Origin: DATLGB01 sp038318085
GTDB taxonomy: Bacteria > Actinomycetota > Thermoleophilia > Solirubrobacterales > Solirubrobacteraceae
Assembly: GCA_038318085.1 (NCBI GenBank)
Contig: JBBQBV010000006.1
Span: 1-52,746 of the forward strand
Length of the DNA: 52,746 bases
Direction of reading: 5' to 3'
Within the stretch, counting starts at the first letter, position 1, and the number at the start of each line of letters is the position of its first letter. The position numbers were made by a program, and so were the translations under genes. A model generated the notes under the pieces. That model had not been told where the DNA came from and searched no databases. It saw nothing but the letters and a program-made list of their open reading frames with translations. Below, piece by piece: positions 32,819 through 40,775 of this stretch.

Positions 32819-33283
32819 ATGGCCCTGACCGTTCGCGACATCATGGACCCCGACCCCGTCACCGTCGAGGCCGGCACCCCCGTGCACGACGTCGTGCGGG
32901 CGCTGCGCGACAACGAGCTCACCGGCCTCCCCGTCGTCAAGGACGGCGGGCGCTGCGTCGGCATCATCACGGAGAACGACCTCGTGATGGCCGGCGACGA
33001 GGGCGATCTGCACCTGCCGCACTTCATCGAGCTCTTCGGCGGGATCGTCTTCCTCGAGTCGATGCACAAGTTCGAGGAGCGCCTGCAGCGGGCGACCGCG
33101 TCGAAGGCGGCGGACATGATGACCGAGGACCCCGTGACGATCGAGCCGACGGCGACGGTCCAGGAGGCCGGCCGGACGATGTCGCACCGCAAGCACAACC
33201 GCCTGCCGGTCGTAGAGCACGGCCGTCTGGTCGGCGTCGTCACGCGCGTCGACGTGCTCGACGCGCTGACGCGCGAAGACTGA
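32819..33283 (+). CDS. Two-CBS-domain protein
   Basis: 154 residues made of two CBS motifs: IMDPDPVTVEAGTPVHDV...GLPVVKDGGRCVGIITENDLV (~8-60) and MMTEDPVTIEPTATVQEA...RLPVVEHGRLVGVVTRVDVL (~100-152). The second domain is preceded by a helical insert (SMHKFEERLQ). Such stand-alone pairs bind adenosyl nucleotides and regulate partners, which are unknown here. It lies between nnrD/E and alr with 15- and 4-bp gaps, so is in the same operon. Confidence 0.88.
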   Translation: MALTVRDIMDPDPVTVEAGTPVHDVVRALRDNELTGLPVVKDGGRCVGIITENDLVMAGDEGDLHLPHFIELFGGIVFLESMHKFEERLQRATASKAADMMTEDPVTIEPTATVQEAGRTMSHRKHNRLPVVEHGRLVGVVTRVDVLDALTRED

Positions 33284-33287
33284 GCCC

Positions 33288-34358
33288 GTGCTCCGGGCCG
33301 TGGCCCGCATCTCCGACGGCGCCATCATGCGCAACTGCGCGCGGCTGCACGCGGCCGCCGCGACCCGGCTGTGCGCGGTCGTCAAGGCCGACGGCTACGG
33401 GCACGGTGCGCCGGAGGCGGCGAGGGCGGCGCTGCGCGGAGGCGCGGAGTGGCTTGCGGTCGCCGCCGCCTCCGAGGCGGCGGAGCTGCGCGCGGCGGAG
33501 GTCGACGGCCCGCTGCTGGTGATGGGCGCGCTGTCGACCGAGGAGCTGCCGGCCGCACTCGGCGCGCGGGCCGACGTGGTTGCCTGGCGCCGGGCCTTCC
33601 TGGATCGCCTCCCGGACACGGCGCGGGTGCACGTCAAGCTCGACACCGGCATGGGCCGCCTCGGCACGCGCGACGTCGAGGAGGCGCTCGACGTCGCCCG
33701 CGAGGCGGCGCGGCGCAGGCTGCTCGCCGGCGCCATGACGCACCTCGCCACCAGCGACGACGACCCGGGGTTCGCGAGGGAGCAGCTCGCCCGCTTCGCG
33801 CCGTTCGCGGCGGCCGTGCGCGAGCTTGCGCCGGACGCGATCATCCACGCCGCCAACTCCGCGGCCGCCCTCGGCATCGCGGAGAGCCGGCTGGACATGG
33901 TGCGCTGCGGCGTCGCCGTCTACGGCCTGGACCCCTTCCAGCGCGATCCGGCCGAGCACGGGCTCGAGCCCGCGATGACGCTCGCCAGCTACGTCGCCGA
34001 GGTCAAGCCGATCGCCCCCGGGGAGAGCGCGGGCTACGGGCGCCGCTACGTCGCCGAGCGCGACGGCTGGCTGGCCACGCTGCCGATCGGCTACGCCGAC
34101 GGCGTGCGGCGGGCGCTCTCGAACAACGCCGAGGTGCTGATCGGCGGGCGCCGCCGTCCGCTCGTCGGCGCCGTCTCGATGGACAACGTCACGATCGCGC
34201 TCGATGCGCCGGTGCAGCGCGGGGAGGAGGCGATCCTGATCGGCCCGCAGGGCACCGGCCGGGTGCTCGCCGAGGAGGTGGCGGCGCGCCTGGACACGAT
34301 CAACTACGAGGTCACGTGCGGCATCTCGGCGCGCGTGCCGCGCGAGCATGGTCCCTAG
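33288..34358 (+). CDS. alr: Alanine racemase
   Basis: 356 residues. PLP-lysine motif CAVVKADGYGHGA (~29-41), KLDTGMGRLG (~117), and the catalytic Tyr segment AGYGRRYVAER (~248) with LPIGYADGVRR and SMDNVTI. Supplies D-alanine to peptidoglycan and, with DacA and MurI in this window, makes this a wall-precursor-rich region. GTG start four bases after the CBS gene; the 3' end overlaps cca by 11 bases. Confidence 0.95.
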   Translation: MLRAVARISDGAIMRNCARLHAAAATRLCAVVKADGYGHGAPEAARAALRGGAEWLAVAAASEAAELRAAEVDGPLLVMGALSTEELPAALGARADVVAWRRAFLDRLPDTARVHVKLDTGMGRLGTRDVEEALDVAREAARRRLLAGAMTHLATSDDDPGFAREQLARFAPFAAAVRELAPDAIIHAANSAAALGIAESRLDMVRCGVAVYGLDPFQRDPAEHGLEPAMTLASYVAEVKPIAPGESAGYGRRYVAERDGWLATLPIGYADGVRRALSNNAEVLIGGRRRPLVGAVSMDNVTIALDAPVQRGEEAILIGPQGTGRVLAEEVAARLDTINYEVTCGISARVPREHGP

Positions 34359-35709
34359 CGGGCTGCAGGCGGCGCTCGCAGGCGAGCGCGCGTGGCTGGT
34401 CGGCGGCGCGGTGCGCGACCGGCTGCTCGGGCGCGAGACCGACGACCTCGACGTCGCGCTCGACGGCGAGCCCGAGCGCGCCGCCAACGCGGTGCGCGCG
34501 GCACTGGGCGGCGCGGCCTTCCCGCTCAGCGAGACGTTCGGCGGCTGGCGGGTCGTCGGGCGCGACCGCGCCTGGCACGTCGACCTGCTGCCGCTGACCG
34601 GCGGCACGCTTGAAAGCGACCTCGGCGCGCGCGACTTCACCGTCAACGCGATGGCGGAGCCCGTCGGCGGTGGGCCGCTGGTCGACCTGTTCGGGGGCGC
34701 TGAGGACCTCGCGGCGCGACGGCTGCGAGCGGTCGGCCCGGACGCGCTGACGGCCGATCCGCTGCGCGTGCTGCGCGCCGTTCGTCTGTCCGCCGAGCTC
34801 GGCTTCGATGTCGAGGACGCGACGCTGGCGGGCGCCCGCACGGCGGCCCCGGGTCTGGCCGGCGTCGCCGGGGAGCGGATCTTCGCCGAGCTCAAGCGCA
34901 TCGTCGGCGCCGAGCGGCCGGCCGACGCGCTGCGGCTGATGGAGTCCGCGGGCGCGACGGCGGTCGTGCTGCCGGAGGTGCTCGACCTCCAAGGCGTCGA
35001 GCAGAACGTCTACCACCACGCCGACGTCCACGACCACACGCTCGACGTGCTCGACGCCGTCGTCGCGCTCGAGCGCTCCGAGCGCGACCCGCGCGTGGTC
35101 GCCACGCTGGGCGCGCCGCTGGCCGACGACCTCTCCCACTGGGGCGCCATGCGCTTCGCCGCCCTGCTGCACGACATCGCCAAGCCCGCCACGCGCGGGC
35201 GGCGGGCCGACGGGCGCGGCGTCTCGTTCGTCGGCCACGACGCGGAGGGTGCCGCCGTCGCGCGCGCCGTGCTGCGCCGCCTGCGCGCCTCCGAGCGCCT
35301 GGTGGACTACGTCGCCGGCCTGACGCAGCACCACCTGCGCCTCGGCTTCCTCGTCCACGAGCAGCCGCTGAGCCGCCGCTCGGTGTACCGCTACCTGCGC
35401 GACGCAGCGCCCTATGCGGTCGACCTGACCGTCTTCACGTGCGCCGACCGGCTGGCGACCCGCGGCCGCAACGCCGAGCCGGCCATCGCCGCCCACCTCG
35501 AGCTTGCGCGCGCGATGCTCGACTACGCGTTCGAGGAGTCCCCGGCAGCGTCGCTGATCCGCGGCGACGACCTCGCTGAGGCCCTGGGCATGGCGCCAGG
35601 GCCGCAGCTCGGCGACCTCCTGGCGCGCCTGGAAGAGGACCGCTTCGCCGGCGAGATCACCTCCCGCGAGGATGCGATCGAGCGCGCGCGGCGCTACCTA
35701 GCCGGCTGA
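34348..35709 (+). CDS. tRNA nucleotidyltransferase/poly(A) polymerase family with HD domain
   Basis: 453 residues. Class II nucleotidyltransferase head: WLVGGAVRDRLLGRETDDLDVALD (~16-39, GG-x-VRD and DxD), GARDFTVNAMA (~92) and DPLRVLRAVRLSAELGF (~135). A C-terminal HD domain follows: HHADVHDHTLDVLDAV (~225) and ALLHDIAKP (~272). This is either a CCA-adding enzyme or a poly(A) polymerase; the HD domain fits bacterial CCA enzymes with phosphohydrolase activity. The 3' end overlaps the convergent M28 gene by 12 bp. Confidence 0.88.
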   Translation: MVPSGLQAALAGERAWLVGGAVRDRLLGRETDDLDVALDGEPERAANAVRAALGGAAFPLSETFGGWRVVGRDRAWHVDLLPLTGGTLESDLGARDFTVNAMAEPVGGGPLVDLFGGAEDLAARRLRAVGPDALTADPLRVLRAVRLSAELGFDVEDATLAGARTAAPGLAGVAGERIFAELKRIVGAERPADALRLMESAGATAVVLPEVLDLQGVEQNVYHHADVHDHTLDVLDAVVALERSERDPRVVATLGAPLADDLSHWGAMRFAALLHDIAKPATRGRRADGRGVSFVGHDAEGAAVARAVLRRLRASERLVDYVAGLTQHHLRLGFLVHEQPLSRRSVYRYLRDAAPYAVDLTVFTCADRLATRGRNAEPAIAAHLELARAMLDYAFEESPAASLIRGDDLAEALGMAPGPQLGDLLARLEEDRFAGEITSREDAIERARRYLAG

Positions 35710-36870
35710 CGCCCGCACGACCTCGTGGCAGACGCGCACCGCGTCCGCCACGGTGTCGAAGTCCACGTGCTCGGCGACGTCGTGCGGGGAGTGGTAGTTC
35801 GACGGGAACTTGTACCTGGTGACGGAGGCCAGGCACGACACGCGGTAGCCGGCCTTCAGCGCGATCAGGCCGTCCGTCGCCAGCCCCAGGCGCAGGCCGC
35901 GGCGCAGCGGGCGGCCCGCGCGCTCGGCGCATGTGGCCAGGAAGTCGCGCTCGGCGGCCGGGTAGTCGGTGATCTTGAGCATCCCCTCGCCCTCGATGGC
36001 GATCAGCTGCGGGGAGCCGAGGGCCTCGAGGCAGACGAAGCGCGTGCGCTCGCGATCCAGGGAGCCAAAGTGGCGCCGGGCGAAGCCGCGCATGCCCTCC
36101 ATGAAGGACTCCTCCGCGCCGGTGGAGACGAAGAGCACGCGCAGGCCCGGGGGCGGATCGGCGGCCACCGCGCGCGCGGTCTCGAGGATCGTGGCGACGG
36201 CGGTGAGGTTGTCGTTGGCGCCCGGGACGGCCTTGCGTGCGCCGATGTCCGCGAAGGCCGCCACGCAGCCCGTCGCGATCAGCGCTCCGAGTGCGCGCAG
36301 GCGCCGACGGCCCGTCAGCGCGCCCACGGCGACGAGCACCGGCCCCGCGGCCACGAGCCGCATGATCGGCGGCGAGGTCTCGATCCCCGCGTAGACCCGC
36401 GGGAACCAGTCGGCGGGCACGGTGATCAGCTCGTCGGCGAAGATCAGCCCACCGTGCGCCGCGTCGTGGTGGGCGAGGAAGACGAGCGTCTGGGCGGCGT
36501 CGGGGTCGCCCAGCTCGGCCACGACGTTGCAGGTGGCGCGCTGTGGCAGCAGCCGGCGGACCACGTGCGGGCCGCCGGAGACATCGTCGGCGATCCCGGC
36601 CGCGGCGACCGCGCCGACCGCGGTGGCGAGGCCGCGGCTGCCACGCCGGCCGGCGAGCGCCGCCGCGGCCGACAGCAGCCCGAGCGGCCACCAGTACGTG
36701 CCGTGCGCGCGCTCGCGCTCGATCCGCGCCGGGACGCCGAGCGACTCGAAGCGGGCGCGGATCCACTCGGCCGCCTCCCGCTCTCCTACAGACGCCGACG
36801 GACGGTCGATCCGCTGGAGCGTCTCCACCACGTCCCGCAGCCGTGTGACGTCGACATCGGGCATCGGCAA
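35698..36870 (-). CDS. M28-family zinc peptidase with membrane segments
   Basis: 390 residues from TTG 36870 (ATG 36864 is also possible). M28 zinc ligands: AHHDAAHGG (~134), GANDNLTAVA (~219), STGAEESFMEG (~252, general base Glu) and YHSPHD near the C-terminus. Hydrophobic stretches at ~65-95 and ~165-215 suggest membrane helices inserted between catalytic segments. It probably removes N-terminal amino acids from peptides near the membrane. Divergent from the HIT gene with a 24-bp gap. Confidence 0.85.
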   Translation of the reverse strand: MPMPDVDVTRLRDVVETLQRIDRPSASVGEREAAEWIRARFESLGVPARIERERAHGTYWWPLGLLSAAAALAGRRGSRGLATAVGAVAAAGIADDVSGGPHVVRRLLPQRATCNVVAELGDPDAAQTLVFLAHHDAAHGGLIFADELITVPADWFPRVYAGIETSPPIMRLVAAGPVLVAVGALTGRRRLRALGALIATGCVAAFADIGARKAVPGANDNLTAVATILETARAVAADPPPGLRVLFVSTGAEESFMEGMRGFARRHFGSLDRERTRFVCLEALGSPQLIAIEGEGMLKITDYPAAERDFLATCAERAGRPLRRGLRLGLATDGLIALKAGYRVSCLASVTRYKFPSNYHSPHDVAEHVDFDTVADAVRVCHEVVRASAG

Positions 36871-36876
36871 GCGAGC

Positions 36877-36882
36877 AGGCTA
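36877..36882 (-). promoter_or_regulatory. Candidate leaderless -10 for the M28 peptidase gene
   Basis: TAGCCT on the minus strand ends six bases before TTG 36870, supporting the TTG as start. It overlaps the HIT gene -10 by two bases. Confidence 0.45.
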
Positions 36883-36886
36883 CTGT
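36881..36886 (+). promoter_or_regulatory. Candidate leaderless -10 for the HIT gene
   Basis: TACTGT ends eight bases before ATG 36895, back to back with the divergent element. Confidence 0.45.
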
Positions 36887-36894
36887 TCGCCGCC

Positions 36895-37305
36895 ATGCCC
36901 GCTCCCGACTGCCTGTTCTGCAAGATCGTGGCCGGGGAGATCCCGGCGAAGAGGGTCCACGAGGACGCGCGCACAGTCGCCTTCATGGACGTCAACCCCG
37001 GCGCCCGCGGCCACCTGCTGGTCGTCCCGCGCGAGCACGTCGCCGACCTGCACGAGATCGGCGGCGAGGATCTCGCGGCGGTCGCGCGCACCGCTCAGAC
37101 CATGGCCGGCAAGCTCGTGGACGGGCTCGGCGCCGACGGCGTCAACGTCCTGCAGAACAGCGGCAGGGCCGCCTGGCAGACCGTCTTTCACTACCACGTC
37201 CACGTGATCCCGCGCTACGAGGGAGATCCGCTGCGCCTGCCGTGGGTGCCGGCGCCGGGCGACGAGGACGAGATCGCCACGGCCGCCGTCGCGCTCAGCG
37301 CCTGA
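36895..37305 (+). CDS. HIT-family nucleotide hydrolase/transferase
   Basis: 136 residues. CLFCKIVAGEIPAKRV at the N-terminus, GHLLVVPREHVADL (~39), QNSGRAAWQTVFHYHVHVIPRY (~90-112) with the catalytic HxHxH motif. Members hydrolyse dinucleoside polyphosphates or AMP-lysine/AMP-NH2. The CxxC-less Zn site and Hint-like length place it in the HINT branch. Independent short transcription unit. Confidence 0.93.
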   Translation: MPAPDCLFCKIVAGEIPAKRVHEDARTVAFMDVNPGARGHLLVVPREHVADLHEIGGEDLAAVARTAQTMAGKLVDGLGADGVNVLQNSGRAAWQTVFHYHVHVIPRYEGDPLRLPWVPAPGDEDEIATAAVALSA

Positions 37306-37358
37306 CGAGACGATCCCCTTGCATTCCGGGTCCGCCGTGTGGGACGTTGTGCGCGGGA

Positions 37359-37382
37359 GGGACGGGAATCGGAGCCCGTCCC
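37359..37382 (+). promoter_or_regulatory. Hairpin in the cold-shock gene leader
   Basis: GGGACGGG (37359-37366) and CCCGTCCC (37375-37382) form a perfect 8-bp stem with an eight-base loop, ending eight bases before the Shine-Dalgarno. Leaders of cold-shock genes often fold differently with temperature, so a regulatory role is possible. Confidence 0.45.
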
Positions 37383-37390
37383 GCGGCGGC

Positions 37391-37395
37391 AGGAG
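37391..37395 (+). promoter_or_regulatory. Ribosome binding site of the cold-shock gene
   Basis: AGGAG ten bases before ATG 37406; it decides the start against an upstream in-frame TTG (37319) that would add 29 unrelated residues. Confidence 0.65.
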
Positions 37396-37405
37396 TCGAG
37401 ACTCG

Positions 37406-37609
37406 ATGGGAACTGGCACCGTCAAGTGGTTCAGCGACGAGAAGGGATTCGGGTTCATCACGCCCGACGAGGGCGGACGGGACCTCTTCGTCCACTACTC
37501 GGGGATCACCGGCGAGGGCTACAAGTCGCTCCCCGAGGGCTCCAAGGTCAGCTACGAGGAGGAGGCCGGGGAGAAGGGGCCGAAAGCCGTGAACGTCGTA
37601 AAGATCTAG
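37406..37609 (+). CDS. csp: Cold-shock domain protein
   Basis: 67 residues, standard CSD length. GTVKWFSDEKGFGFITPDEG carries RNP1 (KGFGFI) and DLFVHYSGI carries RNP2 (LFVHYS); ends in AVNVVKI. Single-stranded nucleic acid chaperone. Odd detail: Tyr replaces the usual Phe or His after VH (VHYS rather than VHFS), a tolerated change. Confidence 0.95.
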   Translation: MGTGTVKWFSDEKGFGFITPDEGGRDLFVHYSGITGEGYKSLPEGSKVSYEEEAGEKGPKAVNVVKI

Positions 37610-37698
37610 GCTTGGCGGGTGCGGGCGCCGCTCCGGGTGAGCACCACAACCCCCGCCGGTCGCCTGTGTTTCACGCGTTGATGCCCCTTGATACCCAC

Positions 37699-38400
37699 AT
37701 GACCGCGCGCCGCCGCCGCTACCTCGGCGTGGTGCTCGCCACCGGCCTGGCGGCGTCTCTGGCGCCTGCGGCAGCCGATGCGAAGATCATCGAGCTCGGT
37801 CAGACGTCGACCCAGCCCACGCCGACCTGTCCGTCGAACCCGTGCTACGCCGTCTCGCGCACGACCGGCTACCAGGTCAAGGAGGGCACGCAGACCGATC
37901 TCTTCACCGCGCCACGGCGCGGCCGGGTCGTGGCGTGGTCGATCAAGCTCGGCGCGCCGACCAAGAAGCAGGTCAAGTTCTTCAACACCACTCTGGGCGG
38001 CCCGCCGTCAGCGGGGATCAGCGTCATCAAGACGGCGCCGCATCTGATGGGGACCCTGACGGGGCAGAGCCCGGTCATGCCGCTGATCGACTACCTGGGT
38101 GAGACGGTTCAGTTCCCGCTCAAGAACTCGTTGACGGTCAAGAAGGGCTACCGCGTCGCCCTCACGGTCCCGACCTGGGCGCCCGCCCTCGCGCAGGGGT
38201 ACGGCAGCGACACCTCCTGGCGCGCCAGCCGCGCGAAGAAGAAGTGCGACGACACCGCCACGCAGACGGCCGTGACCAAGCTCGGAGCCATCACGCAGTT
38301 CAACTGCCTCTACAAGACGGCACGCATGACCTACACGGTGACGATGATCACCGATCCGCACGGTCCGCCGAAGCCCAAGAAGACGCCGAAGAAGGGCTAA
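37699..38400 (+). CDS. Secreted protein of unknown function
   Basis: 233 residues from ATG 37699 (ATG 37681 would add six). A signal peptide (TARRRRYLGVVLATGLAASL...AAADA, ~1-28) is followed by a mature domain of alternating strands with a CPSNPCY loop and two late Cys (KKCDD, FNCLYK), so two disulfides are possible. The C-terminus is Lys/Pro-rich (PPKPKKTPKKG), suited to binding acidic wall polymers. No enzyme motif seen. The -10-like TTGATA (37688-37693) lies five bases upstream. Confidence 0.65.
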   Translation: MTARRRRYLGVVLATGLAASLAPAAADAKIIELGQTSTQPTPTCPSNPCYAVSRTTGYQVKEGTQTDLFTAPRRGRVVAWSIKLGAPTKKQVKFFNTTLGGPPSAGISVIKTAPHLMGTLTGQSPVMPLIDYLGETVQFPLKNSLTVKKGYRVALTVPTWAPALAQGYGSDTSWRASRAKKKCDDTATQTAVTKLGAITQFNCLYKTARMTYTVTMITDPHGPPKPKKTPKKG

Positions 38401-38457
38401 GGCTGCGGCCGGGCCGGCCGTACAAGCTGATCGCGAGCGGCTCGCGCGCCGGCGCGC

Positions 38458-39651
38458 GTGACGTCGCTGAGCCGCAATCGCGACTTCATGCTGCTGTGGA
38501 GCGGGCAGACGGTGTCCGAGCTCGGCGCGCAGCTATCGCTGGTGGCCTATCCGCTGCTCGCGCTGGCGCTGACGGGCTCGCCGGCCAAGGCCGGCATCGT
38601 GGGCCTGGCGCGAATCGGGCCGATCGCAGTGATGGCCCTGCCGGCCGGCGCGCTGGCCGACCGGGTCAACCGCAAGCACCTGATGGCCACCTGCGACGCG
38701 GTCCGCGCGATCGCACTAGGTGTGCTGGCGATCGCCGTGGCGTCCGGCCACGTCGCCTACGCCACCATCCTGGTGGTCGCCGTTGTGGACGGATCGGGGT
38801 TCGTCGTCTCCTACGTCGCGGAGCGCGGCGCGCTGCGACAGCTGGTGCCCGACGAGCAGCTGGCCCGGGCGGTGGCCCGCAACGAGTCGCGGACGTTCGC
38901 CGCGATGCTGGCCGGGCCGCCGCTCGGCGGCGTGCTGTACGGTCTCGGCCGCGCCGTCCCGTTCCTCGTCGACGCGCTCTCATACGCCGCCTCGACGGTC
39001 TCGATGCTGCTGATCCGCTCGGACTTCCAACAGGCGCGCGGCGGTCCGGAGCGCGGTCCGCTGACCGAGGGGCTGCGCTGGCTGTGGCGGCGGCCCTTCA
39101 TGCGCGCGTGCATGCTGCTGTTCGCGGCCGGCAACCCGATCTACTCCGGCCTCGGCCTGCTGATCGTCGTGCTCGCCAGGCGCGACGGCGCGTCGCCGGC
39201 ACTGATCGGGGCGATGCTCGCGGTCGCCGCCGCGGGCGGCCTCGCCGGCACGCTGATCGCGCCCGCGCTGCAGCGGCGCTGGCCGGCGCATCGGTCGCTG
39301 CTGGCCGAGACCTGCACGACCGCGCTGGTGCTGCCACTGCTCCTGGTGGTCCACAACGCCCTGCTGCTCGGCCTGATCGTCGCCGCGGCGGAGCTGTTTA
39401 CGCCGGTCACAAACGCAACCGTCGTCAGCCAGCGCGTCGCGCTCGCCCCTGACCGGCTCCAGGGCCGCGTCCAGGCCGGCTCAACCCTGGTCTCGTTCTC
39501 CGCCGGCTGGCTCGGGCCGCTCGCCGTCGGCGTCCTGCTGGAGTACGCCGGCCGCACGACGACCGTGCTCACGCTCGCAGGCTGGGCACTGCTGCTGGCG
39601 ATCGCCGTGGCGACGGTCCCGGCGTTTCGCGCCGGGCCGGCGGTCAAGTGA
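38458..39651 (+). CDS. MFS transporter (enterobactin-exporter-like MFS_3 group)
   Basis: 397 residues, GTG start. Twelve hydrophobic segments expected. N-terminal RNRDFMLLWSGQTVSELGAQ and the loop 2-3 motif GALADRVNRKHLM (MFS motif A) are typical of EntS-like efflux proteins, as is the mid-helix VVDGSGFVVSYVAERGALRQLVP with NESRTFAAMLAGPPLGG. Probably proton-driven export of a small molecule; the substrate is unknown. The 3' end overlaps the convergent GGDEF-like gene by eight bases. Confidence 0.85.
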   Translation: MTSLSRNRDFMLLWSGQTVSELGAQLSLVAYPLLALALTGSPAKAGIVGLARIGPIAVMALPAGALADRVNRKHLMATCDAVRAIALGVLAIAVASGHVAYATILVVAVVDGSGFVVSYVAERGALRQLVPDEQLARAVARNESRTFAAMLAGPPLGGVLYGLGRAVPFLVDALSYAASTVSMLLIRSDFQQARGGPERGPLTEGLRWLWRRPFMRACMLLFAAGNPIYSGLGLLIVVLARRDGASPALIGAMLAVAAAGGLAGTLIAPALQRRWPAHRSLLAETCTTALVLPLLLVVHNALLLGLIVAAAELFTPVTNATVVSQRVALAPDRLQGRVQAGSTLVSFSAGWLGPLAVGVLLEYAGRTTTVLTLAGWALLLAIAVATVPAFRAGPAVK

Positions 39652-40006
39652 CTTCGACGCACCGGCAGCCTGCCCGCTTGGCCGCCCGGGCGGCGCCGAG
39701 GGCGCGGTCGAGCAGGGCGGCCGCGGCGCCGGCGGGTGGATCCGCGGTCGCCACGGGGTCGGTCTTCACCGCCGCCGCGAACTGGTCCCCGCCGAAGCGC
39801 CCGACGACCGGGTCCTCACCGCACGCGCGGACGATGACCGCCGCCGCCCGGCGCAGCACGTCGTCGCCGCGCCGGTGGCCCTCGCGCTCGTTGATCGCGT
39901 CGAGGCCGTCGAGGTCCACGAGCAGGCAGCCGAGCGGGGTCCCATCCGCGGCGGCGCGCCGGAGGGCGCCGGCCAGCGCGATCTCCAGCGCCCCGTGCTC
40001 GAGCAC
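39644..40006 (-). CDS. Degenerate, truncated GGDEF-domain protein
   Basis: 120 residues from GTG 40006. CLLVDLDGLDAINEREGHRRGDDVLRRAA and VGRFGGDQFA match the core of diguanylate cyclases, but the signature is GGDQF rather than GGDEF/GGEEF, removing a catalytic acid. The N-terminal LTGLxNR part is eroded and homology seems to extend up to the TAG at 40034-40036, which is in the same frame as the upstream lipoprotein gene. No sensor domain. Probably inactive as a cyclase; could bind nucleotide, or be a pseudogene. Confidence 0.5.
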   Translation of the reverse strand: MLEHGALEIALAGALRRAAADGTPLGCLLVDLDGLDAINEREGHRRGDDVLRRAAAVIVRACGEDPVVGRFGGDQFAAAVKTDPVATADPPAGAAAALLDRALGAARAAKRAGCRCVEVT

Positions 40007-40033
40007 CGCGGTGACCGCATGGGCGTCTCGCGA

Positions 40034-40462
40034 CTAGTGGCTGCCGTTGCAGGCGCCGGGGTTGTCGGCGCAGAACTGGTCGGAGCCCTGGCCGGCGGTG
40101 GCCCCGCCCGTACCGGTCGAGGGCGTCGTCGTGGTGCCGGTGCCCGTGCCCGTACCCGTACCCGCGCCGCCCGTGGCGGGCGGTGTGGTCGGCGCGGCGG
40201 TCGCGGTCGCTGTCGGCGCGGGGGTCGTCGGGGCCGAGCCGCTCGTCGAGCTGCCGCCCGAGCCCGGGTCTTGGGTCGCCGTCGGCGTGGGCGTCGGAGT
40301 CGCCGAGCTGGAGGCGGTCGGGGCCTTCGCGCCCTGGTCCTGCGGGATCGGCAGCGTCGGCGGAGCGGACTTGACCTCGACGTAGGAGACCTCGCCACCG
40401 CCGCAGCCGGCGAAGACCGCCAGCGCGAGCGCGAGTGCGAGGGCTGCGGCGAGGCGCGGCAT
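40034..40462 (-). CDS. Ser/Thr/Pro-rich lipoprotein
   Basis: 142 residues. Signal peptide with lipobox LAVFAGC (lipidated Cys ~20), then a long low-complexity linker of T, P, S, A, G with a GTGTGTGTGT run, ending in a short domain QFCADNPGACNGSH whose two Cys could form a disulfide. Likely anchored to the outer face of the membrane. Starts four bases after the zinc-ribbon gene stop. Function unknown. Confidence 0.65.
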   Translation of the reverse strand: MPRLAAALALALALAVFAGCGGGEVSYVEVKSAPPTLPIPQDQGAKAPTASSSATPTPTPTATQDPGSGGSSTSGSAPTTPAPTATATAAPTTPPATGGAGTGTGTGTGTTTTPSTGTGGATAGQGSDQFCADNPGACNGSH

Positions 40463-40465
40463 GGC

Positions 40466-40735
40466 CTAGCGCTCGAGCGCCGCCATGCGCCGGCCGCACG
40501 TGGGGCAGTCGTTCAGATCCTTCTGCGCGAGCTGGTCGCACCAGTTGCAGAACCTGAGGTTCTCGATCGCCCAGGGAAGGTTCGACGTCGACGGCGCTGC
40601 CGGGAGCACCCTGCCGACGACCTCCAACGACTCGCCGGTGTCCCGGTCGACGTACACGCGGCCTGGCTCGCCTTCCAAGAAGACCTCCCGGCCCGTCGAG
40701 GAAGTGCGCATGCGGTACAGCTGGCGCGCGCTCAT
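40466..40735 (-). CDS. Small zinc-ribbon protein
   Basis: 89 residues. N-terminal strand-rich part (LYRMRTSSTGREVFLEGE, VYVDRDTGE) and a C-terminal zinc ribbon CNWC...CPTCGRR (~66-82). No membrane helix. Diverges from the glycosyltransferase gene. The start ATG 40735 fits the leaderless TAGGGT eight bases before it. Confidence 0.62.
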   Translation of the reverse strand: MSARQLYRMRTSSTGREVFLEGEPGRVYVDRDTGESLEVVGRVLPAAPSTSNLPWAIENLRFCNWCDQLAQKDLNDCPTCGRRMAALER

Positions 40736-40743
40736 CGGGGTGG

Positions 40744-40749
40744 ACCCTA
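40744..40749 (-). promoter_or_regulatory. Candidate leaderless -10 for the zinc-ribbon gene
   Basis: TAGGGT on the minus strand ends eight bases before ATG 40735. Confidence 0.4.
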
Positions 40750-40762
40750 GCAGCGGCGCCGG

Positions 40763-40768
40763 TAGCCT
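40763..40768 (+). promoter_or_regulatory. Candidate leaderless -10 for the glycosyltransferase gene
   Basis: TAGCCT ends seven bases before TTG 40776, which starts a protein with the expected RVLIFHGYLL N-terminus. Confidence 0.45.
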
Positions 40769-40775
40769 CGGCCCC

